DNA from: Macrocybe gigantea
Lineage: Eukaryota > Basidiomycota > Agaricomycetes > Agaricales > Callistosporiaceae
Assembly: GCA_011319805.1 (NCBI GenBank)
Contig: SJRY01000129.1
Location: forward strand, 1-64,000
Length of the DNA: 64,000 nucleotides
Reading direction: 5' to 3'
Under the pieces are notes generated by a model. That model saw only the letters and a program-made list of their open reading frames with translations. It made no database searches and was not told the origin of the DNA. This document shows, piece by piece, positions 23,160-33,403 of this stretch. Position 1 is the first letter of the stretch, and every line of letters starts with the position of its first letter. The position numbers and the translations under genes are program-made.

Positions 23160-23410
23160 TTGGAAGAGTATTGATAGAGTATTGATAGGTTTCCAGAGTC
23201 AATTAAGAGTCCATCAAGAGTATTAGTCACTTTCAATACTCTATCAGACATCTATCAGAACCGTATCAAGACTCTTGAGTGCAAACAAGACTCTATCAGA
23301 ACCCTATCAATACCCTATCAGAAGTGAATCAAAACTGATCAATACTAACAAAGACTCTATCAAGACTCTCGACATTCTATCAAGAGTCTATCAAGAGTCT
23401 ATCAAAGGCT
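23160..23410. repeat. Degenerate 12-bp tandem repeat (GACTCTATCAAG type)
   Basis: A run of variants such as GACTCTATCAAG, GAGTCTATCAAG, ACCCTATCAATA and CTCTATCAGA, about 20 units with drift in sequence and spacing. It begins just downstream of the family C LTR end and stops at a poly-A-containing segment near 23430. Units occur in both orientations. Confidence 0.6.
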
Positions 23411-24649
23411 GTGGGCAAGTGTAATGTACACTAAAAAAAAAGCCAGAGGTTTTAAAAAAATCCCTCTCTAGTTGTGCTGCATGAATCCTTCGTGTTGATG
23501 TAGAGATCATTATGAAGAATCAAGAGATGGAAGGAGAAATTTCCTCATTAGCAAAGGGGTATGATGGACTGTATCACATAGTTGTTGCATACACATCTAG
23601 GATGAGTAAACCTCCTCCAAAGGAGTTTCACCTTGGCGAGGATATGTCTGGATTGGCATTATGTCTTATTCACTTTCCACCTTAACATTGATCTACATCA
23701 TCAATTCGAAAGAAAAGGATCAGCAGTTTTTTTTTATGTATTTAACTCCTTGACATCTGAGTAGTGTTCTGTTGATTTAATTGGCATCTATGGGATGCAG
23801 CTGTTGGCATCCACAAACATTCGCCAACCGGTCAAGATTCCGAGGCTAGCACTTCCATAACCGGATTGACGTGTTTGTCTGATTGTATGACTACAAGTGC
23901 CGGCGGATGAGTGGTGAGTATCATCAATAAGTTTTTCTGATGAATTCGCCAGCCCCGCACTTTTTTTTGGCTTCTGATTTGGAGACGGCACGTCAATGTT
24001 GGACAGTGCTGCTGATCGGCGACGGTAGTCATCGTCCCTGTTCTTTACCGTCTTTACCGTTCCTACGGGCCCGGTGATGGAATGGAATGGAGTTTGGAGG
24101 TACACGGTCTCTTGGTGCTTCTTGGGCATTAATGCGGCTGAATCTTTGCTTTGTCACTCAATCGCGCTGGTAGACAGAAATGTTTCCGCTTATCAGATCC
24201 GACGGTTCGAGGAATCTGTAGCAGGATGGGAGGCAGGTTTGGGGCCCAGCGAGTCGGGGGTGGTGACGTCTTGTGTTGATCTATAAACGTCATCGGAGGT
24301 AGCAAAGGCCGTTCGTGCGAACGAGGTTGACGAGTATATTGTGGCCCGCATGATCACAGGTGCAAGTGTTTTGTGGGCCTGAACCTGCCAAGGAAAAATT
24401 CTTGAGCTTGAGAAACAAAGGAGAAAAAGGTTGCAAGTGCTGGGATGACAGCGTTACGCCACGAGCAAAGTGAGACGGGCCAGCGGGGCTGGGAACCAGG
24501 GGGATGAGAACGGGCATGGGTGGCGACGATGTTTTTTGAATGTCCGCGAAGATCGAGGGACGAGCTGCACGTGTTTGCAAGCGAACAAGGAAGAAGGGTC
24601 TGGCGTGGGTTATAACTGGCTGTATTCCAAATGCCTGCATGCTGTCCCA
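23411..24649. other. Intergenic, WC-1 upstream region
   Basis: From the minisatellite to the WC-1 start. A minus-strand open frame at 23788-24129 (114 codons, Ser/Lys-rich) has no recognised domain and no splice support; I do not call it. No mobile-element sequence seen. Confidence 0.4.
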
Positions 24650-27600
24650 ATGCCCTTTCAGAGATACCTCGACGATGCTTCAGCTGGTCAGCAACACCAG
24701 AACGGCGATGACCCCTTCGGTCATTCTTCTAGTCCTATTCCTTTACAGATACCCCAATTCCTTTATGGCGGTGCACCCACACTCGCACCTGGCGGAGGCG
24801 CTGAAGTGCTCTTTCCTGCCATGTTCAACCCACAGGACGTGACGGCCTCGTCATGGCTCGCCCACAGTGGTTTCAATCCATATACATCTAATTACGTCTC
24901 CAACTTTCTGTACGTTCATGACTTTTTTTTTGTCGTTCAGGATATGCTGATTTGCTGCGATCGATTTTCGCTCTCTTTTGCGCGTAACTTTCTGGATTCA
25001 TAGGTCCGCTGCCTCGTATTCAGGCCACTTTGATGGCCAGTCTGACGACCAAACAACTCCCACCCATGCTGCCTCGGATCCAACTTCGTTTCATGGCCAT
25101 CTGTCCCCCTCATCATCTGTCCCTCCACATGACTTGAGCATGTTTTTACGACCGTCAATCTCCATACAGTCAGCCGCCTCGCCTCACGATGCCTCTGTTT
25201 CTCCGCCCGACTTGCATCATACCTTCGCAGACGTCCCGCCGCTCCCGTCTGACCCTACCAACATCACCGCCCCATCCGCGCTCGGTCTTCCTGTATATTC
25301 CGCGTCGGGTTTCGATCTCCTTTCTGTCCTCACCCGTGTCGCCACACGCCCCAATCCACGCGTCGTCCTCGGTCCAGTCGACCTTACATGTTCGTTTGTT
25401 GTCGTCGATGTTCGACGTCACGATAATCCAATCGTCTATTGCTCCCCGACGTTCTGTCACCTGACTGGATACTCGGAGCATGAAGTTCTCGGTCGCAACT
25501 GCCGGTTCCTCCAGGCTCCGGGTGGCAACGTCCGTCGCGGAGAACAGAGGCAGTTCACGTCTCATCAGAGTGTGGCTTTCATGAAGAAGAACCTCGTAGC
25601 TGACAAAGAATGCCAGATCAGCATCGTCAACTACAAAAAGGACGGCAAGGCGTTTATCAATCTTGTGACGGTCATCCCTATCTCAGGAGGAGTCTCTGGC
25701 CAGGAGCATGAGGAGAACGACGTGGTGTATCATGTCGGATTCCAAGTCGACCTTACTGAGCAGCCAAACGCCATACTTCAGAAGCTTCGTGACGGAAGCT
25801 ACATTGTCAACTACACCGCCAACTCCGAAGCTTCTTCTCTGTCTCTCATCAGAACGCCGCCACAACTGCCACCAATTCAGTCTTCCAATGCGCTCCGCGA
25901 CGGCGGTGGCGGCAAAAAGCCGTCCAGCGCACCACCTCTTTACATGTCCAGAGTTCTCAGACGAATGCTGAACGACCCAAAGTTTCTCAAACGCTTTCCT
26001 CTCACTACATCCACGACGGTACTACCTCCAAACTCCAGCTCGAGCTCTCAAGCGCTAGCTGGAAGCTCCGCGGATGCCAGCGGGTTCGCTAATCATCCGC
26101 TCTCTCTCGTGCTTCTGGAAAACACCTCAGATTTTATTCACGTCGTCTCGCTCAAGGGCAGCTTTTTGTATGTCGCGCCGAGTGTGCGTCGTGTCCTCGG
26201 GTACGAACCGGACGAGCTGGTTGGAAAATCGGTGGCGGATATCGCGCATCCCGAGGACGTCGTACCCATTATGCGAGAGCTCAAGGATGGCAGTAGTACC
26301 GGCGCTGGTGTCGGATCTTCCCTTCTTCACCCACCCAGTACGTCCGGCGACCTCCTTCAGCAGCATTCGAGCCCCCGGTCCGTCGACATGCTATTCCGAG
26401 CTCGAGTCAAGTCGGGGCGGTACGTCTGGGTTGAGTGTCGAGGTCGACTGCACGTCGAGCCGGGAAAGGGACGCAAGGCGATCATTCTCAGCGGCCGGGC
26501 GAGGGAGATGAGTTATCTCGAATGGGGCCTCTTGGCGAGGTGCGGCAGTCTGGGACCGATGCAAGCGCATTCAGGTGAAGGTGGAAGCTCTCAACCATCT
26601 CCCCGGGGTGCGACTGCTACTTCCACTGGCGGCGAGGCGATTTCTGGGGAATGGTCAGCGGACACGGCAGCCTCCTTGTCGCAGAGGCAGGCATTCGCCA
26701 CATGCTGGGATGGGAGAGTGACGAGATTATCAGCAAGCGGTTTGAGTCTCTCATGCTCTCCGCACTCGACGCCAGAGCTGTTGAAGGAGGTATTTGTAGT
26801 TTGAGGAGCCGCGGTCCCGAGGCGCCGGATGCTTGGACGTCGGACTGTGAGATGGCGAAAAAGGATGGGAGTGCGATCAAGGTCCGGATTGTGCTTTACC
26901 GTACCATGCCTAGGAATTCGCTAGCGCAGGACGGACTGGTGCCTCTCTTGAGCATAACGCCCCCGCCAATCGTCATACATGTTAGAACGATAGGCACGAC
27001 ACCGACATCCTCTTCGAGCACGGGATCTGGAGCGTCCTCACCTTCCACGCAACCGCCATTGATTCATCCACCCAATGCTAACGTGTTCGAGGAGCTTGAG
27101 ACAAGCAGAAATTCTAGCTGGCAGTACGAGCTTCAACAGCTCAAGTTTGCTAATCAGCGCTTGGTTGACGAAGCCAGGGCTTTGGAAGCTCAGTTCCAGG
27201 CGATGCCGTTGCTGACTCCGCCCGTTCTCGTGCCGTCGCAAGGACGAGGGAAAGTGGAGAACACCGCAGAGGCTCCCTCGTCTTTTACTGACCTGTCGTC
27301 TCCGTCCACGTCCCAGCCGCTTTATCCCGCTGAACCGACTTTGATGTCGAGCGATTCGAGCAGTCTGGCCGGTGCTGTATCTCCTCTCCACCCTCCGACG
27401 CAAGGAGACCGTCAACGTCAACGTCAACTGTCGTTCCGGCATCCACAGCCATGCCACCCAGCCTTCATGTCATCCGGACCACCCATCGAACCCGACACGC
27501 AATTCTGCGAGCAGCAGCAGCACGTCCTTCAGTCATCTGATTCGGGTCTGCCTTTGAGCAGCAGCCACCCCATCATGCATGCCGACACGCGACAGCTCCG

Positions 27601-27906
27601 TCAACGATATCTAGTGTTTCATCTTATCACTCACAGTCTCGATGCCTTGCATCGGAGCTTGCGGGCGATGTGCGGGGTGCTACTGGTTTGGAACTGGTGC
27701 TGCAAAGGGCGCCACCAGTGTACGGCGCAAGCGTTCCGCAGATGCCGGTTCCTCAGGAAACGACTGATATGCTGGCTGCCTCTTTCTGTCTCGCAGGTGT
27801 AGCAGAATGTCAGGAGCAATACAAGCCGTCACAGTCGTGTACACCCATGTTTCGAGGTGTCAAGCGTCCTTGGGATGGTGGAGACACTCTGGCTTACTTG
27901 TCATAA
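24650..27906 (+). CDS. wc-1: White collar 1-type blue-light photoreceptor (LOV-PAS-PAS)
   Basis: Start MPFQRYLDDASAGQQ; introns at 24910-25003 (94 nt) and 26575-26636 (62 nt; splicing restores HSG/DFWGMVSGHGS). The LOV domain at about residues 210-330 has GRNCRFLQ, with the Cys that forms the flavin photoadduct, plus NPIVYCSPTFCHLTGYSE. PAS-2 is at about residue 455 (LENTSDFIHVVSLKGSFLYV … VLGYEPDELVGKSVADIAHP), PAS-3 at about 610 (FWGMVSGHGSLLVAEAGIR). No GATA zinc finger is seen after PAS-3, as is usual for basidiomycete WC-1, where WC-2 supplies DNA binding. The complex activates light-responsive transcription in the nucleus. The last ~150 codons change frame near 27.4-27.6 kb, so another small intron is likely; the end at 27906 (…GVKRPWDGGDTLAYLS) is less certain than the rest. 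Confidence 0.88.
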
Positions 27907-28439
27907 TGCACAAAATATTTATTGTAAATTTCCGCAGAATCATTTTATTGATGTGAAAAGCACAGAAAGAGGGGTGCTCAATTCTCAGTTCCAAAAGTTC
28001 AGGTCACTTTGTTCATTAAGAAATTCCCTCATTCGACATGGGTCAGCCAAACCCACGGAGGAAAGAACAGCAGAAATTTTTATTTACTAATATAGAGTAC
28101 AAGTTTTGTATTTAAACAGTTCAAAATCGTAGACGTTTGCCCATCTTCCGACTGCCTCTCTTCGCCGCGCCGCCGTTCCCCTTTGAAATCCAACATCATC
28201 TGTAGTGACAGGCATCACAAATTTAATTTTGAATTTGCGCAGGAGGGAATACTTATGACGGACCGATATATTGAAGCCGAATTCGGAGGTATTGTCGGAG
28301 TTGAATCTGCCTCGGCTAACAGTCCATGCAGGTTCGCCTGGTCCTCGGTGCGGCGGACACGAGGCCTCCATTCTGTTTACGACCGTCTATTGATCATTTC
28401 TTCATATCTATTGCCCTGTGTGTACCACTATCTGGATGA
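27907..28439. other. WC-1 to LCHN-like spacer with a decayed repeat
   Basis: About 530 bp. The stretch 28075-28190 resembles the 3' half of the small LTR-like repeat at 31229-31447 (shared AGAAATTTTTATTTACTAAT and GAGTACAA). No gene is recognised. Confidence 0.4.
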
Positions 28440-30617
28440 ATGTCTGCCTCCGATACAAGCCCGAAACCGCCTCAGGACCTCGGTGAGCACTTTTCTACAA
28501 AATAAAGACTGACCTACAATAACGGACGGGCAGTTGCTATATTTCATGCATCATTCCATCCGACCCGAGGCAACATAGTCGATTGGTGTCTCAAGGCTAG
28601 TGAGGGTGCGTCGTTATACCTTTCATGCCTTGCTATCCATTAAATGATTGTTTGCTAGACTTGAATCTCGACCATGTTGAGTTCAGCGCCCTTCCCAGTG
28701 GTTTGCATCTCGTAGGAGAGGATGTCATGTGCGTTACTCATATCCTTGATTCTGCTATAGAAATGGGAGGTTCTTTCCAGATATTTCACTAAAGACGGCC
28801 TTCATGGCGTCTGTGTCTTTCGAAGAAGGAAAACAGTTGAGCACGGTCATCGTGGATTTCGGCTTTCATCTTTAGGCATACTTTTGGCTAAATCTCGACG
28901 GCCGCGGCCTTGGAGACACGTAAAGGACTTGAAAGACCTTACTACGACAATTTATACGCGTTCTCAGACTTCTGGTGCCTTGGATCCGACAGAATTTGAT
29001 TGGGAGCCTGCGAGCGCCTTCTTTGAAGAGCGGAAAATTAGGGGGGCAGATTTGGGTGGAGCGAGAGAATGGAATGGTTGGTGTCACGAGCTTGGGGAGG
29101 TGATTGATGCTGGCTGACTGCCTCTTGGAAAAAAAAAGAAAAAGCTGACCTATTGAAGATCGAAACCGATCCATCAGGCGCGAACCCGGCATTGCACCTT
29201 CCTCACCTCCTTCGGATTCTCGGACCCTCCTCCCTGTCCCTCTACAAGCATGTTTTAGCCCGTCGGAGAATACTTATTTATACGCTTCCTCCCGTTGAAG
29301 CCGCCTGTGTACTCTGCCAAGTTGCCGCTGATATGTGCTACGACCTTCAGCAAGAGCGCGGGACCGATATCAGCAGTCCTGTACAACCTATCCGGACCCG
29401 AAAAGGAAAATGCAGCGACGCTATTAATGTCCTCGGTATCGTTACACTTAACGACCTCGACAGAATGCATGCAGAAGGCCAGACCGGCCGTGGGTGGATT
29501 GCTTGTAGGTCGCTCGATACAGTTTATAAGATGTTGATCTCACCCCTCTTCCTTTCCAAGGTACTACCGACGCCATCTTCCTCGATAAACCTTCATGTTA
29601 TGACTTGTTAATTGACCTGACCACATCAACGCCTAGCAAGGCTACCCGGCCTACTTTCTACTCTTCAAAGCCTGTTGTCTCCCCAAGTTCACCGAGCGCG
29701 AAAGGCCCCAGCCATCGACTTTCAATGATCAGGTTCGCTTGGAGCGACGTCAAACTGGTTCGTCGATATTTTGAGCGTCAGATTCGTCCCTAACTGTCCT
29801 ATCTTGCGACCAGTGGAATGAACTAGATCGCATACTCCTACTCGACGCTGATAGTCATTCCCAACACAGCTGTTGTGGTCCATCGACGGCACCAGAATCT
29901 CGCTCCAAGTTAACCTCGGCGTGGTCGGACGTCTGGCGTGTCTACGAAGATGTCTGCGTCATGTGTGCTGGGCTGTGGATCGGCTCTTGGCGCAGCAATT
30001 CAAAAATGTCGTACTCCACCGCGGGTGGATCTGAGAACTGGGGAAAGATACGGTTAGAAGGCGACGATGACCTCAGCATGACCGGAGACGGCTTTGTGAG
30101 GAGCCTCGGACTTGGTATCGAGGGCCGACCGAGTGGCAGCGCGACCAATAAAGCCATGAGGAGTACCAGCGGGATGTCATGGTCGAGTGGAAGGGGCACC
30201 ATCGTCAACACCAACCCCGATGCTGCTGGAAGTAGCGGCAAGGGAAAGGCGAGACGAACGTCAATGTCGACCGCAGCGACCATGGCCATGGAAAGCGAAG
30301 AACAATTCGATGTTATCGGCGAAGACGAGCGACGCGATCGCGATGAACGCCAAATGATGACGACTTTATCCCTATTACAGACTTTTCACGCTCATTCCTC
30401 CTTCCAGCTCTCAATGCTAGATTCATTTATACCCGACGACGGTTCAACGCCAATAGTATATATATCTCCGAAGGACCTAGTTTTGTTCGAACTCGGTCCA
30501 TTCAGCGGATCGGATGCTAAGTATCTCGAGTGGTTGTCATCAGAATATGGAGGCGGTTCGAAGATAATTGTGAGACGAGGATGGAGAGATTTATTGGGCG
30601 TCTTATTTGGATATTAG
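28440..30617 (+). CDS. DENN-family LCHN/DENND11-like protein (DUF2347/DUF4484)
   Basis: Six introns (28483-28533, 28606-28658, 28729-28780, 29100-29158, 29505-29560, 29758-29813) give a 616-residue protein. Start MSASDTSPKPPQDLVAIFHA. Conserved blocks: FHPTRGNIVDWCLK, GVCVFRRRKTVEHGHRGFRL, SLYKHVLARRRILIYTLPP, VLGIVTLNDLDRM, GWIACTTDAIFLDKPSCYDL; then a Ser-rich insert and a C-terminal ISPKDLVLFELGPFSGSDAK YLEWL block. Relatives (fungal Avl9/LCHN-like DENN proteins) act on membrane traffic or Rab GTPases; role here is inferred from family. The protein looks intact, with every junction in phase. Confidence 0.82.
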
Positions 30618-30968
30618 AAATTGTTTTTCTAGATACCCCAGATCACCACATCTACATTCCGTTAACCGTGTCTTTCTAGGCCTTTTTTAATCTTATAACG
30701 ACTTGGAAATGAATATTTACCTAGGATTAGAGTGTATTTGCAGCCCACAGCAAACTCAACTTTTCCAGCAAACTTTGGATGATTTTGGGCAAAGTTAACC
30801 GAAGGCACAGACATCTAACCAGATTTGGTTCTGGATCTGTAACAGCCGCTGCCAGCTTGGTTCCACATTTCCACCCATTTTGCATGACAGACAATGCCAA
30901 TGACCACATTGAGCATGCTTTATGGGATCTTATACCCAGAAAATCCTGTTGGAATACAACCGTGACAC
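30618..30968. other. 3' flank of LCHN-like gene; start of mobile-element region
   Basis: A TTTTTAATCTTATAA stretch at about 30680 may serve in 3' end formation. From about 30740 the sequence is repeat-like; 30945-30968 (TGTTGGAATACAACCGTGAC) resembles the start of the small repeat at 31229. Confidence 0.4.
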
Positions 30969-31544
30969 TGTTATGGATGCCGCCCAATGGACCATTCAAT
31001 TTCCTTATCTTATCTTCCTTCCCCCTCATTATCTATCACACAGCCTTGCACAGTGTGCAGCTTATCACACAGCCTTGTGCAGCATGCAGCCACTCAAGAC
31101 ATTTCCTTTCCCTAGTCATCCTGAGTCACTCCCTGCTAGTCTTACTCATCTGCAGTCCACAGCATTGTGCAGTCCATGGTCTGTGCTTGCATACTGTAAC
31201 ATATATAAGGACTCCCAGATGTACCAGTTGTTGGAATACGACCGTGATGCCAATGTCACTTGTCATGCCGATGCTGCGCCTGCCACCATCTGCTGGCTAA
31301 AATAAAAGGAAGAAATTTTTATTTACTAATTTAGAGTACAAACTGTGTATTTAAGTGCCCGAAAATCATAGAGTACGGGCATGCGTTTGCCCACCCGCCA
31401 ATCGTCTCTCTTCATTGCCGCGTCGTCACCCTCGGCTAATTTTATCACCAGTAGCACTAGGCTTAATATTCCTTTTGCCATCGTCTCAAGACCACTCTCA
31501 CACTTAGTCTGCCTGAGTCCTTTTGAGATTCGTCTAGCCTAACA
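30969..31544 (+). repeat. Solo LTR, family C, interrupted by a smaller LTR-like repeat
   Basis: Ends TGTTATGG … GCCTAACA match family C LTRs. About 352 bp remain after removing a 219-bp insert and its 5-bp duplication. It abuts a family A fragment at 31545. The flanks differ (GACAC / GGATG), so no TSD is left; one flank was lost. Confidence 0.7.
31229..31447 (+). repeat. Small LTR-like repeat inside family C LTR (TSD CCAGT)
   Basis: 219 bp, TGTTGGAATACGACC … ATTTTATCA (TG…CA), flanked by CCAGT on both sides (31224-31228 and 31448-31452). It is probably a solo LTR of an otherwise unseen family. Confidence 0.7.
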
Positions 31545-31650
31545 GGATGAGTCCAAAGCGTACTCAATCCTTAAGGCATGGATGGACCAATCACAACAGA
31601 AAGACATCTTCCTGGAAAGACTCTGTAAGATCAATCAGATGAATAATCAT
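31545..31650 (+). mobile_element. Family A copy 3, left fragment
   Basis: 106 bp matching family A coding sequence just before protease (GATGAGTCCAAAGCGTACTC…). It continues at 40207 after the family A copy 2 insertion (TSD ATCAT). Oldest layer of this nest. Confidence 0.75.
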
Positions 31651-31777
31651 TGCTATGCAAAACCAAATCTGTGTGCAAGTCACTCTAACTAACTCAGAGA
31701 TAAGAGGCGGGGAGAAGTATGCTAATATTTAGCCAGCTCGAAGCTGAGTTCTACTATGTACAATTTAGCTATTTATA

Positions 31778-33055
31778 CACATGCTTGCCAAAAGTGTCGG
31801 ATGCTTAGTTAATCATGTGTAATCACATCTCGCAAAAACATCATTCCCTAACCACATCCTGCCACTAGTCTCAATTCTACCATACCCCTCTCATTAGTAC
31901 TTAGTGTGGCCTCCGCAAGCAACCAAGACTGCCGCCACCCGTTCAGGCATTGTATGTATATACTTATCTATATCCTTTTGCTCCATTCCTGACCACTCCT
32001 CTTGAACAGCCTTCTGTAACTCTGCTATCGTCATTGGACGACGATTTCATTTACGGAGGCGCTTCTTGAGTTCGTGCCAAACCGGTTCAATAGGAGAGAT
32101 GTCGGGAGAATTTGCTGGATGTGGGAATAGGGGGATGGAATGCTGTTTAAGCCAGACCTGGGTTGTTTTGGCTCAGTGACATGGTGCGCCGTCCTGTTGA
32201 AATTTAATGTTGGGCCGAATTGACTTCCTCTCCCCCAGAAACCACTCAGTGCACCCTCCAACACCTGCATCTTGTAACGTGCTGCCGTCATACCTCCTCC
32301 CTTGCCTCCAGGATACTCGAGAGCGATGAGTGGTCCCTTCCAGCCCCACATCACACAACCCCAGACCATAATCCGTACATGAGACTGCTTGAAGCAGGGA
32401 AGTAAACAGCTTTCATCGAGTTCTTCACCAACACGTCGTGTCACATAGATGCGCCCTGTATCATTGTCGATATAGATATATGATTCGTCTGACCAGCAGA
32501 TGTTGTGCCAGTCATTGGTGGTGTGACTCTGCATATCCAGTGCCCATTCACGGCGACATTTCTTGTTGGCTTTGGTAAGGTAAGGGAGCCTCCTAGCAAC
32601 ACGTCGATGGTATCCATGCTTGTTCAGAACATGCGCAATGGTGTGTGAACTGGCTGGCATTGACACCCGCTTCTTGTGCAATGTCGGCAAGTGGCATCCG
32701 TCGATGTTTCAAGGCAGTGTGGATGACGTGTCGTTCATCACGATCATTGAGGATATGTGGCTGACCAGTGCAAGGGTGATTTTCGACGTTGCCTTCCTCT
32801 TTGAACCTGTGCCAAATTTTTCGTGCTGTCTCATATGGGATGCCAACCAATGCAGCACTTTTCTTCAAGTTGTTACTGTCAAGCATAGCACCAACAAACT
32901 GATTCTTTTTGGCAGCATCATGTTCGTGGCGTGAGGTGTCCTTGGGCATGGCTTGAAGGGTATGTATTCACAACGCACTACATACAGGATATATTGTACA
33001 TTGACCACTATTGTGTCCATATATGGTAGCGTCCATGACTTTTGGCAAGCACGTG
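31778..33055 (-). mobile_element. Tc1-like (DD34E) DNA transposon, inside the copy 2 LTR
   Basis: 1278 bp with terminal inverted repeats: left CACATGCTTGCCAAAAGT, right (reverse complement) CACGTGCTTGCCAAAAGT. TA is duplicated at both ends (31776-31777, 33056-33057). The empty site is seen in the other LTR of the same element at about 39910. Confidence 0.92.
31894..32949 (-). pseudogene. Tc1-like transposase, inactivated
   Basis: Minus strand from ATG 32949. The N-terminal helix-turn-helix (KKSAALVGIPYETARKIWHR) is followed by a second HTH and the catalytic core. Catalytic residues: WSDESYI (first Asp), FQQDGAPCH (second Asp), SPIEPVWHEL (Glu), with 34 residues between the last two. The frame is broken at least twice, with a TGA just after FQQDGAPCH, and another stop near the end (HELKKRLRK then stop). 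The tail MPERVAAVLVACGGHTKY ends at 31894. Confidence 0.85.
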
Positions 33056-33403
33056 TATGTTATGACTCCTGAATACGGACCATGACTATACTGTCCTCAT
33101 GTTACATGAAACCCCCTACCCTAAATTGAATGAGTTAGGATCCTGCTGTGCTCCTCATGGCATCCTGCAGATACTGCGCAATAACCCTATGCCCTAGTTA
33201 GTGCTGACACATTGTTGTTGTAGGGTTTCCTCGAGTTGTCGCATTGTATCTTGTTTGTTGCATCATGTTTTATGTCACATGTTCATCATGGTTCTTGAGT
33301 CACGTGCCTGTCATCAAGATAATGATAAGTCCTGAAATCATAACATTACCCCCCCTTTAGGGATTGCGTCCTCGCAATCATGTTCTTCTTCCTCGTTGTC
33401 CTC

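Noticed and set aside
23160..23410. CRISPR-like array
   Set aside because: Units are contiguous and degenerate without unique spacers; a eukaryotic minisatellite.
23788..24129. 114-codon minus-strand frame upstream of WC-1
   Set aside because: No domain, no splice partner, no start context that I can support.
30727..31029. Minus-strand frame of 100 codons
   Set aside because: Runs into the family C LTR and has no known motif.
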